From positions 1,243,470 through 1,307,469 of the forward strand of contig NZ_AP018290.1 of assembly GCF_002368415.1 (NCBI RefSeq): a DNA stretch of 64,000 nt. The letters are read 5' to 3'. A program made the translations under genes and the position numbers. Below, in pieces: positions 18,480-27,659 of the stretch. The notes beneath the pieces are model-generated. The model searched no databases and was not told the origin of the DNA. It saw only the letters and a program-made list of their open reading frames with translations. The DNA is from Calothrix sp. NIES-4105. GTDB taxonomy: Bacteria; Cyanobacteriota; Cyanobacteriia; Cyanobacteriales; Nostocaceae. The first letter of the stretch is position 1. Every line of letters starts with the position of its first letter.

Positions 18480-19060
18480 GGTACAACTTGGCTGCCGTGA
18501 CTGCGCGGGTCTTCGTCGCTACCAGTAGGTGCCACGGGAGCAGAAAATTTAGAAACTTCTCCACTAGTAGTAGCATAAGGTAGAGGAGAGTTAGCGGCTA
18601 ATGCACTAAGATTATTAGCCATGATAATGCGAGGTTGATCACCAATTGCTTGAGCTACTGCTTCTCCATCTTTATTAAGAAATACAAAGTGAGGAATACC
18701 GTCTACTCGGTAGCGTAGCATTTCCGGCAACCACTTAGTGTTATCCACATTCAGCATTACAAAGTTAAGTTTGCCTGCATACTCTTTTTCTAGCGCTGCA
18801 ATATCCGGCGCCATTTTTTGACAAACCGTACACCAGTTAGCATAAAACTCAACAAAAGAGGGTTTACCGTTACTTAAAGCTACATCAAGTGGTATAGACT
18901 GTTTGTCTAACTCAGAAAGTGTTGCAGTAGTTGTTTCACTACGTAAACCCAAAACTAGCGCTACACTTAAAACAATTGCTACGATCGCAATTAGAAAATT
19001 TCTAACGCGCGTTCCTGATACAGCGTTTTGCTGCGTATTAATTTGCTCTTCACCAGCCAT
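18467..19060 (-). CDS. txlA: Membrane-anchored thioredoxin-like protein TxlA
   Basis: 197 residues. One N-terminal membrane anchor (FLIAIVAIVLSVALVLGL), then a thioredoxin fold with active site WCTVCQKM, where WCxxC is the redox centre, and cis-proline segment VDGIPHFVFLNKDGE. TxlA/HCF164 proteins sit in the thylakoid membrane and pass reducing power to the lumen for cytochrome b6f assembly. The tail (SDEDPRSHGSQVVPGNG) is low complexity and its final three residues and stop lie in a dispersed repeat, so the native C-terminus may have been altered by repeat insertion. Confidence 0.9.
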   Translation of the reverse strand: MAGEEQINTQQNAVSGTRVRNFLIAIVAIVLSVALVLGLRSETTTATLSELDKQSIPLDVALSNGKPSFVEFYANWCTVCQKMAPDIAALEKEYAGKLNFVMLNVDNTKWLPEMLRYRVDGIPHFVFLNKDGEAVAQAIGDQPRIIMANNLSALAANSPLPYATTSGEVSKFSAPVAPTGSDEDPRSHGSQVVPGNG

Positions 19061-19126
19061 AGCGGGATTATTAAAAGTTATTAAGTACTATCATGATTAA
19101 GTTTAACGAAATATAGAGATATATAT

Positions 19127-19531
19127 ATGAAAAAACGAGTTACTCTCACCTTCCCCAAACGTGCAGTGCAAATGCCAGTCACATACCGACTAGCAAAAGA
19201 CTTTAATGTTGCGGCAAATATCATCCGCGCGCAGGTGGCGCCAAATCAAATCGGTAAGCTAGTAGTAGAACTATCAGGTGATATTGACCAGTTAGATGCA
19301 GCAATTGACTGGATGCGTTCTCAAAATATTGTCGTATCGCTAACGCTTGGTGAAATAACTGTTGATGAAAACGTTTGTGTGGACTGCGGGTTATGTACGG
19401 GGGTGTGTCCAACAGAAGCGCTGACCCTTAACCCAGAAACTTATAAACTAGTATTCACACGCGCGCGCTGTATCGTTTGCGAACAGTGTATACCAACTTG
19501 TCCAGTGCAAGCAATTTCAACAAACTTATAA
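19127..19531 (+). CDS. NIL-domain 2x[4Fe-4S] ferredoxin
   Basis: 134 residues. Residues 1-75 form a NIL domain (the ACT-like fold first seen in methionine ABC transporters), and residues 80-134 are a bacterial-type ferredoxin with two clusters (CVDCGLCTGVCP and CIVCEQCIPTCP). This two-domain protein is common in cyanobacteria; a role in sulfur-amino-acid sensing or electron transfer to a sulfur enzyme is inferred from the NIL domain. Divergent from txlA, 66 bp apart, which suggests a shared redox-linked promoter region. Confidence 0.88.
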   Translation: MKKRVTLTFPKRAVQMPVTYRLAKDFNVAANIIRAQVAPNQIGKLVVELSGDIDQLDAAIDWMRSQNIVVSLTLGEITVDENVCVDCGLCTGVCPTEALTLNPETYKLVFTRARCIVCEQCIPTCPVQAISTNL

Positions 19532-19536
19532 AACTT

Positions 19537-19567
19537 GGCAACGGATCAAAACGGATGTAACGGATGA
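19537..19567. repeat. ACGGATGTAACGGAT repeat (direct copy)
   Basis: GGCAACGGATCAAAACGGAT followed by GTAACGGATGA, six nt after the ferredoxin stop codon. Same family as 18377-18479. Confidence 0.7.
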
Positions 19568-19655
19568 ATCAAAAAATATTTTTATAGAGCTTACGCTGCA
19601 TAAGCCCGGTTTCTATGTAGTTTCTAATATTTCTATATATATACACTTAATTACA

Positions 19656-21026
19656 ATGGTGCATTTACGTAACAAAGAAGTTAATATAAATACTGGTTCA
19701 GAAATCAAATCACTGTTACATTTATCTGTTCCTTTAGCATCAGCACAAATAGCTCAAGCTGCTACAGGTTTTGTAGATACCGTAATGATGGGTTGGTTGG
19801 GACAAGAAACCCTTGCAGCGGGGGGTTTAGCAACTACTACATTTACAACATTGCTGGTTAGTGCAACAGGTGTTATTGTTGCCGTCAGTCCCTTAGTTGC
19901 AGAAGCGTTTGGAAGTGGTAATAATGTAAAAATTCGGCAAGTGACACGACAAGGGTTTTGGTTATCTTTATTGTTGTCGATACCTTTAATGATACTACTT
20001 GCCCATGCTGATTCATTAATGCTGCAATTAGGTCAGGCGCCAGAAGTTGTGAGAACAGCAAAAACCTTCCTTGATTTTATAGTTTGGGGTTTTCTGCCCG
20101 CTTTAACGTTTGCAATGCTCAAAAGCGTTATATCTTCGCTTTCCCAGGTTCGACCCATCATAACTATAGTCGTAGTCGGAACTCTATTTAATGCAATTGG
20201 TAATTATATACTAGGATTTGGAAAATTAGGATTTCCGGCGATGGGGCTATCGGGGATTGCGATTGCGAGTGTATTATCACAGTGGTTAATGCTAACACTT
20301 TTAATTATTTATACACTTAAACATCCGCAACTTAAAACTTTCCAACTATTTAAAAATTTACATCATATCGAACCCAAAATACTGCGTGAAATGATATGGA
20401 TTGGGGCGCCGATTGGTATATCATTCGCTTTTGAAACAGGTTTATTCAGCGTCACAACATATTTAATGGGGTTATTAGGTACAGATACACTTGCTGCACA
20501 TCAAATAGTATTCCAAACCATCGTAGTAATATTCATGGTTCCTTTAGGGATGTCCTTTGCTACAACAATTAGAGTTGGATGGTGGAACGGGCAAAATAAC
20601 TCTGATGGAGTAAGACGCACAGCAAATATTAGTATGTGCTTAGGTGCAATATTTATGACTTGTATGGCAGTGGTATTACTATTATTTCCACGTCAAATCA
20701 TAAGTCTTTACTTAGATATTAACAAACCAGAAAACGCAAAAATATTACCACTCTTCACATCAATGCTAGCCGTGGCAGCAATATCACAAATTTTAGATGG
20801 AGTGCAAACAACAGCACAAGGCGCCTTGCGTGGACTCAAAGACACGCGCGTGCCGATGTTATTAAGCTTCGTTGCATTTTGGGTAGTCGGGTTAGCAAGC
20901 GGTTATTTTTTAGGATTCCACCTAGGTTTAAACGGTGTAGGTTTATGGATAGGACAAGCTGTTGGTGTAGGTACATCCGCAGGCGTATTTATTTGGCGCC
21001 TGCGCCTATTAATAGCAAAAGTATAA
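19656..21026 (+). CDS. MATE-family multidrug/cation exporter (NorM type)
   Basis: 456 residues with about twelve membrane helices in two symmetric halves. The first helix region (LSVPLASAQIAQAATGFVDT) and GWLGQETLAAGGLATT are MATE signatures. Exports cationic drugs or metabolites coupled to Na+ or H+. No regulator is linked. The start (ATG at 19656) has no strong ribosome site, and the first 20 residues are soluble. Confidence 0.9.
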   Translation: MVHLRNKEVNINTGSEIKSLLHLSVPLASAQIAQAATGFVDTVMMGWLGQETLAAGGLATTTFTTLLVSATGVIVAVSPLVAEAFGSGNNVKIRQVTRQGFWLSLLLSIPLMILLAHADSLMLQLGQAPEVVRTAKTFLDFIVWGFLPALTFAMLKSVISSLSQVRPIITIVVVGTLFNAIGNYILGFGKLGFPAMGLSGIAIASVLSQWLMLTLLIIYTLKHPQLKTFQLFKNLHHIEPKILREMIWIGAPIGISFAFETGLFSVTTYLMGLLGTDTLAAHQIVFQTIVVIFMVPLGMSFATTIRVGWWNGQNNSDGVRRTANISMCLGAIFMTCMAVVLLLFPRQIISLYLDINKPENAKILPLFTSMLAVAAISQILDGVQTTAQGALRGLKDTRVPMLLSFVAFWVVGLASGYFLGFHLGLNGVGLWIGQAVGVGTSAGVFIWRLRLLIAKV

Positions 21027-21084
21027 ATAAAACTCTTGTGGAACTCTAATCCTTGCCCGTCCCCACATACAATTTAAAATTACA

Positions 21085-21361
21085 TTATTCATCCAACGAA
21101 TGAAATTGCATATGCTTTCTTTTATTAGGCTGCTCTTGCCCATGCCACTGACCAGCTAAAACCCTCATATGCTGACATATTTTTTGCCACTGACTTTGAC
21201 TTGCCCACTCAACCTCGGTTAACTCAACCTGTGGTTGTTCAGGTAATGTTTGCCAAAACCGCCATTTATGAAACTTTTCTGGAACTTCCCACAAAACTAA
21301 AGTGATATTCTAAACCTTGTTGAGTTGGCGGAAATTTACGTTTTGGGTATTGATTGGGCAT
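21085..21361 (-). pseudogene. Small hypothetical gene with apparent frameshift
   Basis: Two adjoining frames seem to form one protein. An ATG at 21361 starts NQYPKRKFPPTQQGLEY; near 21303-21310 the frame shifts by one and continues as TLVLWEVPEKFHKWRFWQ to a stop at 21085. The second part alone would begin with a TTG and no ribosome site. It may be real as a 69-residue protein; I favour a single-nucleotide indel. Family not recognised. Confidence 0.35.
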
Positions 21362-21402
21362 ACAATCAAATAATTAATGCTCGCATTTACTAATATCAAC
21401 CT

Positions 21403-21924
21403 TCAAGATGCTGCTTTCATTTCGGCTTCATTATATGTTTCCATTTGCCGGATAGATGCAAGTTTTTCTTTATAGTAATCACTCATATAAGCAATAAACT
21501 TACCATCAATTAGCTTAATCCCAAATACTTCAAGTGCTGTAGTAAAATCAAGGTAACTTGCATTGCTATAATTCTTATTTTCAAACAGCTTTATTTCATC
21601 TTCAGTTCGCTGACAAAAAATTGCCAGTTCGCGATGAGTCATCTTAAATGCAATCCGTGCTTTAATTAGTAAATCCGATAAATTATCTAAGCTTTCTATT
21701 TCTAGCAAAATTTGCTCGTCTGGCTTGTGAGCAATAAGTGCTTCATATTCTACAACCTGATTTACAAGGTCTTCACGCTGAGAGGTGACACCATCATAAT
21801 GAATTTGCCATACATCCGGTTGGTTTGCTTTTTTATTTAAGTCTTGTTCTAACATGGCAATTGCTCGCCCCATTCTTTCTACCCAACTCTTAGTAATATT
21901 ATACTCTTGCTCATTTTTAATCAT
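21403..21924 (-). CDS. XRE/HigA-like helix-turn-helix protein, likely antitoxin
   Basis: 173 residues. N-terminal coiled region, then a helix-turn-helix (IAFKMTHRELAIFCQRTEDE) near residues 90-125, and a C-terminal tail. The start ATG overlaps the stop of the upstream DUF6932 gene as ATGA, so the two were one translational unit, arranged toxin-first as in many HigBA-like pairs. Now that the partner has an in-frame stop, this gene may be a surviving antitoxin or regulator. Confidence 0.72.
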   Translation of the reverse strand: MIKNEQEYNITKSWVERMGRAIAMLEQDLNKKANQPDVWQIHYDGVTSQREDLVNQVVEYEALIAHKPDEQILLEIESLDNLSDLLIKARIAFKMTHRELAIFCQRTEDEIKLFENKNYSNASYLDFTTALEVFGIKLIDGKFIAYMSDYYKEKLASIRQMETYNEAEMKAAS

Positions 21925-22370
21925 GGTTCCCACCTCAACAAGTCTATAGCAATAATACCTTTTCTATTATCCGCTCTATCACTTAGGAAAAATTCTAAGG
22001 ATGTTGTGCCCTCATCGTCAACAACCTGGTCAGAACGAAATAATTCGCCCCTATACTTGGCTTTTTGAGCAGATCGAAGATTAGCAAAATTTAACAATGT
22101 TGGAGAGTTTTACCTTAAATAATCTATATCAACAGCATCAGGTTCCCAACAGGCATCAAAATCTTTTGGCTTTGGCTCACTTGTAACAAAAGAACCATTT
22201 ATATAAAAAATTCGGCATCCAGCAGCTTTTAGTTCAGAAATTGCTGTTTCCATTCCTTTTATCATTTCTGCTCTTCTAAAAGTGTAACCGAACTTTTCTT
22301 TAAATTCATCCCAATCACAAAAATGTATACCTGGTGGTAGATTACCGTTCTCATCAAATTCTGGAATCAT
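21921..22370 (-). pseudogene. DUF6932 nucleotidyltransferase-like gene with in-frame TAA
   Basis: The frame from 22370 encodes FDENGNLPPGIHFCDWDEF and a nucleotidyltransferase motif, GSF (residues 59-61) followed 9 residues later by D70-F-D72 (pattern GS-x9-DhD). A TAA at 22110-22112 (codon 87) stops it, but the same frame continues as SPTLLNFANLRSAQKAKYRG and EFFLSDRADNRKGIIAIDL to a TGA at 21921. That matches the full length and order of DUF6932 proteins. So either a nonsense mutation has disabled it, or the stop is read through. The 86-residue product keeps the motif but loses the C-terminal half. Confidence 0.75.
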
Positions 22371-22672
22371 TGTTAAAATTTAATTACCGTCTTACTGCTT
22401 TACTTATAGCTAAAGCGTGTTTATTTTTTATTACCTATGTATGATATCAAGCAGAGTCAAGTTATTTAAAATTACTTATCCGTTACATTCGTTCATCATT
22501 TGTTGTCAGTATTCCTGGCGCCAATTTTAAATCTCTGTACAGACAAGATTAATCCCTGTAGGAAATCTTCCCAATTACGTTTCTCTACTCTGTGTACTCT
22601 GCGTCTCTGTGGTAAAAAAAATTACGTTCATGCACAGACCGAGGCGCCTGTGCAACAAGCCAGCTTTAGGAC

Positions 22673-23734
22673 TTATAACTCAAACACATCTGCTAAAACA
22701 CCAGTATCTCCAACAACTCTTTTCGTCTTCGATGGAGAATCATACACTACCAACAAAGATGGTTTCCCTAACACTTGCTCAAATAATGTTATACCTTCCG
22801 CGTGGTCGTCTCGGTTTCCGTAAGGAATATCCAGTATTACTTCTGGACGGTGTAAAACATTTTCTTGCAAATTAAAACCATTGGGCAATTTATAAACTTG
22901 TACTGGCCCATCTAAGTCCATTGTTGGGCCTGCTAAAATTAATAAATCATTGCCATAGCGACAAATATCTCGAATACCCAAACCATTAAGGTATAGAAAG
23001 TGTTTTTTATAAAGGGTTTCTCCTACCTGCGCGAGTTTAAGTACACCAGTACTTGCTGCTTCGAGTTCAATTTCTAACATGACTGCCCAACCGCGCAAAA
23101 CAGGGCCACGCAAACCAAGAAAAACTCGATTTTCTTGAACTTCGATACCCTCAATATCAAAACCATTGTCTTTCCCTGGAATTTGTGCTTTGATAAAGGC
23201 GCCGAGATGTGGGTCTTGATTTAAAGCATCGATTAATACATTGCCTGTTGGTGTTAATTCTAATTTAGCCGCGCTTAATTGTTGAGTAGAATCTTGAGGA
23301 TGTGGACATGAGCTAAATAACTCTCCATCTACAAGAGGTATACGTCCAAGGATGTAACGGTTTGGTTCTGTTTCAATAGTTGCCAATCTCTCTACATTTT
23401 TAATATCGCTTTTGTCCAGTTTAGGTTTTTTTCGCTTGTAGCTATGAGAACCAACGAACCATAAATAATAATTACTATATGCTAACCCTTCAATGTCGAT
23501 TTCTTTTTCCGATTCTGCTGGTAAATTAATAAAATTTGTAACTTGATACTGTTTTTGTTGACTAAAATTACTAGTATCAATTATGCTTAAACGTTCAATT
23601 GTAGATGTTTCATCTGAACCAAGCCATAAATGATTTTCAGATGTAAGTAAAACTGCTGAAGTATCTTCTCGGTGTTCTTTGAAACTTTCATTAAAGTTCA
23701 GTAGAATTTCCTGGATTGCTTTATTGCTAAACAT
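22673..23734 (-). CDS. DUF3616-family protein
   Basis: 353 residues, likely beta-propeller-like. Features DIEGLAYSNYYLWFVGSHS, GFDIEGIEVQENRVFLGLRG and YGNRDDHAEGITLF are DUF3616 signatures. No signal peptide, so cytoplasmic. Function unknown. The gene stands alone; a repeat of CTCTGCGTCTCTGTGGT type lies at about 22592-22612, 3' of it. Confidence 0.82.
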   Translation of the reverse strand: MFSNKAIQEILLNFNESFKEHREDTSAVLLTSENHLWLGSDETSTIERLSIIDTSNFSQQKQYQVTNFINLPAESEKEIDIEGLAYSNYYLWFVGSHSYKRKKPKLDKSDIKNVERLATIETEPNRYILGRIPLVDGELFSSCPHPQDSTQQLSAAKLELTPTGNVLIDALNQDPHLGAFIKAQIPGKDNGFDIEGIEVQENRVFLGLRGPVLRGWAVMLEIELEAASTGVLKLAQVGETLYKKHFLYLNGLGIRDICRYGNDLLILAGPTMDLDGPVQVYKLPNGFNLQENVLHRPEVILDIPYGNRDDHAEGITLFEQVLGKPSLLVVYDSPSKTKRVVGDTGVLADVFEL

Positions 23735-24056
23735 TGCGTGCGGTTTTTAATTTATTACTACAGTTAAATTATGTACTCTATTTTACTTTATTATTTTCAT
23801 TTTACTTTTAATAATTATAATTAGACTTATATCTAATTATAGAAATAATAAGTGTAGTTAAGAAAATATACAACTTAAGATAGATTAAAAAAATGCAGCA
23901 GATTCAATAATCTGATATGTTATTGTAATAATTTATTTGTATTAAGGATTACAGATAAGTTGTACACAAAAAGAACCAGAACGTCTCATATGATGCTAGT
24001 AAACTCGGAGCTTCATTCATTTGAGATCTTCTAATTGTATAATCAGGCGTGATTTT
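23735..24056. other. AT-rich divergent intergenic region
   Basis: Separates the divergent DUF3616 and CHAD genes. Very AT-rich, no gene, tRNA or palindrome recognised; presumably carries both promoters. Confidence 0.4.
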
Positions 24057-25073
24057 ATGACATTAGCAACAAGACCTGCCGTCAAAACATTAGGTGACTA
24101 TGCTTACCAGGCAATCCAAAAGCACTTCAAAAAGACTTTAAAGTGGGAAAAGACGGTCAAGAAAGATGAAGACCCAGAAGCGTTGCATCAAATGCGGGTA
24201 GGAATGCGGCGCCTACGAACTGCTGTAACTCGGTTTGGATTCGTTGTAAATTTGCCAAAAGCTGTTACAGACCGTAATATTGGTAAAATAGCACGGACTT
24301 TAGGTAGTCTTAGAGATTTAGACGTACTCAAAGAAGCTGTCGAAAAAAATTTCCTACCTCATTTGCCACCTCAAGAACTCAAACACTTAGAAAAAGCGTT
24401 CGATGCTATCGCCATTTCTCGCGGGCAAGCATTAACGGATGTAAAAGAAACTCTTAAAAACGCGCGTTATAAATCGCTGAAACATTCACTCGATAACTGG
24501 CTAGAAGAACCAAGATACCAAGAATCGGCGCCGCTGCCGATCGATTTAGTATTGCCAGATTTGCTATTACCAGAAGTAAGTCACTTTTTTCTGCATCCAG
24601 GTTGGCAATTTGGAATGCCATTAGGAAATGGTAGCGGTGTTTCAACTTCTGCCTCTTTATTAAGAAGTTATCCCAAAGGAATGACCAGCGTACAGACAGA
24701 GCAAAATTTAGATTCTAATCATGAAGTTCTCCATAGCTTACGCAAACAAGCTAAACGTCTACGCTATCAAATGGAATTGTTCAGCGAATTTTATGGTGAG
24801 AATTATGAAGAACATCTTGCTGAGGTTAAAAATATCCAAGATGTATTAGGAGAAATTCACGATAGTGATGTTTTGGAAGACTGGCTCGTCGATGTCTTTG
24901 GTGAACACTTTACAGAAAAATTGCCAACTTTCACAAGTTTGTTAGTTGACAAACGTCATCAACTGTGGCAACAATGGGCGCCGATACAGAGACGTTACAC
25001 GCAGCTAGATACAAGAAACCAACTGCACCTAGCAATATTACACCCCATATCAACGCAAATTGAGGAAAATTAG
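24057..25073 (+). CDS. CHAD-domain protein (polyphosphate-binding)
   Basis: About 338 residues. Two CHAD repeats: VKKDEDPEALHQMRVGMRRL near the start and LDSNHEVLHSLRKQAKRLRY in the second half, with the basic helices that bind inorganic polyphosphate. No triphosphate-tunnel (CYTH) enzyme domain is attached. Probably associates with polyphosphate granules. The ATG at 24057 is chosen over a TTG at 24021. A polyphosphate glucokinase gene lies elsewhere in the window (56746), not linked. Confidence 0.87.
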   Translation: MTLATRPAVKTLGDYAYQAIQKHFKKTLKWEKTVKKDEDPEALHQMRVGMRRLRTAVTRFGFVVNLPKAVTDRNIGKIARTLGSLRDLDVLKEAVEKNFLPHLPPQELKHLEKAFDAIAISRGQALTDVKETLKNARYKSLKHSLDNWLEEPRYQESAPLPIDLVLPDLLLPEVSHFFLHPGWQFGMPLGNGSGVSTSASLLRSYPKGMTSVQTEQNLDSNHEVLHSLRKQAKRLRYQMELFSEFYGENYEEHLAEVKNIQDVLGEIHDSDVLEDWLVDVFGEHFTEKLPTFTSLLVDKRHQLWQQWAPIQRRYTQLDTRNQLHLAILHPISTQIEEN

Positions 25074-25103
25074 ATGTAGCATTCTTCATTGCGTACATAA
25101 TAA

Positions 25104-25450
25104 CTACCGCAAAGCGTACATGTTGAAATACTCATGACCTTTCAAAAGATTTTGCTGTTCGATAGTAATATTGTTCAAACCATGTTGCATAAGGTACCTA
25201 ACAGCACATCAAGCTCACTTCTTTCAACATCTACTTAGAGTACATCAACTTGCCCAATGTTTTGTTCACGCATTATTTCTGATAGCGTTTTGAGATGACA
25301 AGTTATTTGTCCAGCTTGAAACGCTTTATTTATTTTCTGTTCCAGAATGAACGCGCGTAAAAACGGAGGTATCCAGCGAATAAACTCAGGCGCCTCATTC
25401 AAATTATCCAAAGCAACATTTTTTCTTAAAAATAGTATGAATTTGATGAC
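25104..25450 (-). pseudogene. Remnant of an FkbM-type methyltransferase
   Basis: Reverse-strand translation reads EAPEFIRWIPPFLRAFILEQ, then ITCHLKTLSEIMREQNIGQV, then DVL-stop-VDVERSELDVLLG, then after a frameshift HGLNNITIEQQNLLKGHEY and MYALR-stop. These are, in order, the C-terminal half of FkbM-family O-methyltransferases (the LKxDVExSELDVL motif, with the lysine codon now TAA, and the LLKG...Y-A-R ending) as found in polyketide/NRPS clusters. No start codon and the N-terminal half are absent. A decayed gene, probably from a lost secondary-metabolite locus. Confidence 0.72.
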
Positions 25451-25658
25451 CTAATTAAACATTTTTTAGCATAGCAATTTCATGAAAAATTATTCTGCTT
25501 AAATATAAAAAGCGCGCTTCATTTCTTGGTTTAACAGAAATCATTCGAGCCACAAGCCGCTTGGGCATACTGCTGTAAATTGTGTCAATAACAACCAATT
25601 AAATTATGTGATAATATAAGGTGAGTAGTCCAATAGGACATGAAGGAGAATAAAGTCA

Positions 25659-26426
25659 ATGCGTACTGTATCTAGAGAAGAATTAATCAAAGAAAGTAAA
25701 GAAATTGTAGAGTTAAACATTCTCAAAGAAAAATTAGAGAATGTTTTTGATAATGAGTATTCTAGTTTGATAAAATCTCAAGAAAAATACAATGATTTAT
25801 TGACTTTACTCGACGTTATTGTGAAAAGTGAAAATCCTAAATTAATTACATCTAGACTTTATGAAGTGGCGGAGGCAATTAAAGATTTAGCAAACAAACA
25901 CTCTCATTTAATTTCCGAAGAAATTTATGAATCACTTATGTCGGTTTCAGATAGGCTAGAACTATGGGGAGATGTTTGTACATCAATGTTTAAAATTGAT
26001 AAAAGCCTAACAGAAAAAAGTAGTATAGCGACTTTGAAAAAATGGGCAGATTGGATTGAATTACTTGTAGAAGCTATAAATAGCGATAAGGGTAAAATAT
26101 CTTTAGATAATCTTAATAATTTAGAAGAACTTGCACAAGCAATAGTTGAGGTTACGTTTATAACAAATCGTAAGGAAATAGCGAAAAACCGCTATAAAAG
26201 AACTTTAAATAATTCTGCAAATTTTATACTCAGTATTATAGAACAAAACAAGTCGAATAAGCCTTGGTCGCTTACATACACTGGCAAAAATTCATACCAA
26301 AAATTGCTGAAAAAAAGTCAAGAAAGGATACATCTGCTTGACAATTTAAACCCTAAAAACGATGAAGAAGCAAAAAAACAATCTGATACGCTTGATTACC
26401 TTGAAAAATATTTAAATCGTAAGTAA
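25659..26426 (+). CDS. Helical protein of unknown function
   Basis: 255 residues, lysine- and glutamate-rich, low GC, with a strong ribosome site (AAGGAG, 11 nt before ATG). Predicted all-helical with coiled-coil segments (EIVELNILKEKLENVF, QERIHLLDNLNPKND). No membrane segment, no cysteine motif beyond one Cys. Family not recognised. Base composition is more AT-rich than the neighbours, consistent with horizontal acquisition, and it sits next to the FkbM remnant. Confidence 0.7.
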   Translation: MRTVSREELIKESKEIVELNILKEKLENVFDNEYSSLIKSQEKYNDLLTLLDVIVKSENPKLITSRLYEVAEAIKDLANKHSHLISEEIYESLMSVSDRLELWGDVCTSMFKIDKSLTEKSSIATLKKWADWIELLVEAINSDKGKISLDNLNNLEELAQAIVEVTFITNRKEIAKNRYKRTLNNSANFILSIIEQNKSNKPWSLTYTGKNSYQKLLKKSQERIHLLDNLNPKNDEEAKKQSDTLDYLEKYLNRK

Positions 26427-26478
26427 TATGTAACCCCGACAACTTTTACGAAGTCGGGAATCTGACCGAAAGGTGCCT

Positions 26479-27282
26479 CTACTGTAATTTCAAAAATTTC
26501 TCTAATGCGCTTACCATACTGGGGGACCAACGACGCACGTTCTTGACCCAATTTATATCTTTATAGCGGGGATCAAGACCAACTGCGGCAACCCAGTTAC
26601 TTTCTGCTTCTCCTTGTAGACCTTTTTCCCAAAGTGCTGCTGTTATTGCCGCGCGCACATCAGCAAATTTAGGATATTTACGGAGAATATTTTTCATTTG
26701 GTGAATTGCTTCGTCTTTAGAGCCTGATTCATATAATGCTAGAGCATAGTTTGCGCGCGCGAAAGCGAAGTTAGGTGCAATATCTGCCGATTTTTTGTAG
26801 TCAGCGATGGCTTCTTGCCATTTTCCTAAACCAGCTTCGGCATTACCTCGGTTGTTATAACCCATTGCGTCGTTAGGATCAATTTCCAACAAATGATTAT
26901 AATCAGCAATGGCTTCTTCCCATCGTCCCAAACCTTCTAATGCAGTACCGCGATTTAAATATGGGTCAGTTACGTTGGGCGCCAGTTTAACTGAATTATT
27001 ATAATCTACAAGCGCTTCTTGCAATTTATTCTGACTTACGCGCGAGTTACCACGATTACTCCAAACTGCCGCATTCGTTGGGTCTTGTTCTAGCATTTGC
27101 GTCCAATACTTCTCAGCAGTTGCGAAGTCACCTTTATCTGTAGCGGCAAAAGCTTTGCTTCCCAATTCATCCCGCAGTTGTATTTGTTCAGGAGTTAAAT
27201 TTGCTTGCGACTGCGCCATAGCAGGTTTACTCCACCCAAATACTAAAAATAAGCTTAAGATTATAGCTATAAATCTAATCAT
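26479..27282 (-). CDS. Exported TPR-repeat protein
   Basis: About 267 residues. Signal peptide (IAIILSLFLVFGWSKPAMAQ), then four to five tetratricopeptide repeats (WSNRGNSRVSQNKLQEALVD, YLNRGTALEGLGRWEEAIAD, YNNRGNAEAGLGKWQEAIAD). Closely like thylakoid-lumen TPR proteins of cyanobacteria and plants; role in complex assembly is inferred. Start M at 27282 is chosen because the longer frame starts within an intergenic repeat. Confidence 0.87.
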   Translation of the reverse strand: MIRFIAIILSLFLVFGWSKPAMAQSQANLTPEQIQLRDELGSKAFAATDKGDFATAEKYWTQMLEQDPTNAAVWSNRGNSRVSQNKLQEALVDYNNSVKLAPNVTDPYLNRGTALEGLGRWEEAIADYNHLLEIDPNDAMGYNNRGNAEAGLGKWQEAIADYKKSADIAPNFAFARANYALALYESGSKDEAIHQMKNILRKYPKFADVRAAITAALWEKGLQGEAESNWVAAVGLDPRYKDINWVKNVRRWSPSMVSALEKFLKLQ

Positions 27283-27317
27283 CTGGTTTAATCGCGTTTT
27301 GGTTTTTATTATTGTAG

Positions 27318-27378
27318 GGTGCGTGAAAGCTATTACAATCAATCAATGCAACGAAAAATTAAAGTGCTTTCACGCACC
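27318..27378. repeat. GGTGCGTGA-type inverted repeat
   Basis: Arms GGTGCGTGAAAGC (27318-27330) and GCTTTCACGCACC (27366-27378), 13 bp perfect, lie upstream of the TPR gene. Same family as 37829-37908. Confidence 0.7.
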
Positions 27379-27486
27379 AGCATTACAGCAATTTTCAAGT
27401 ATTTGTACCACAATTTTAAACCTAACCCCCTAACCCCCTTCCCTACAAGGGAAGGGGGAATATCAAAGCCTCTCTCCTCTTAGGAG

Positions 27487-27640
27487 CTACCGTGTATACA
27501 CAAGTTAGTAAAACAACATATTCTTCTTTTTCTTTGTGTCCTTCGTGCCTTTGTGGTTCATAAAAAAGGAAAAACCACAAAGACACAAAGGGCACAAAGG
27601 GGATACAAGAAAGTTTAATAGAGATGTGTGTACACGGTAG
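27487..27640. mobile_element. MITE-like element, copy 1 (154 bp)
   Basis: Termini CTACCGTGTATACACA and TGTGTGTACACGGTAG are inverted repeats. The element is bracketed by an 11-bp direct repeat CCTCTTAGGAG (27476-27486 and 27641-27651). Removing it restores a palindrome (CCTCTCTCCT-CTT-AGGAGAGAGG). The interior is a CACAAAG hairpin. No coding capacity. A second copy is at 44654-44819. Confidence 0.8.
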
Positions 27641-27659
27641 CCTCTTAGGAGAGAGGTTT

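Noticed and set aside
22500-22875. Overlapping rightward frames 3' of the DUF3616 gene
   Set aside because: They run over a dispersed repeat and the antisense end of DUF3616.
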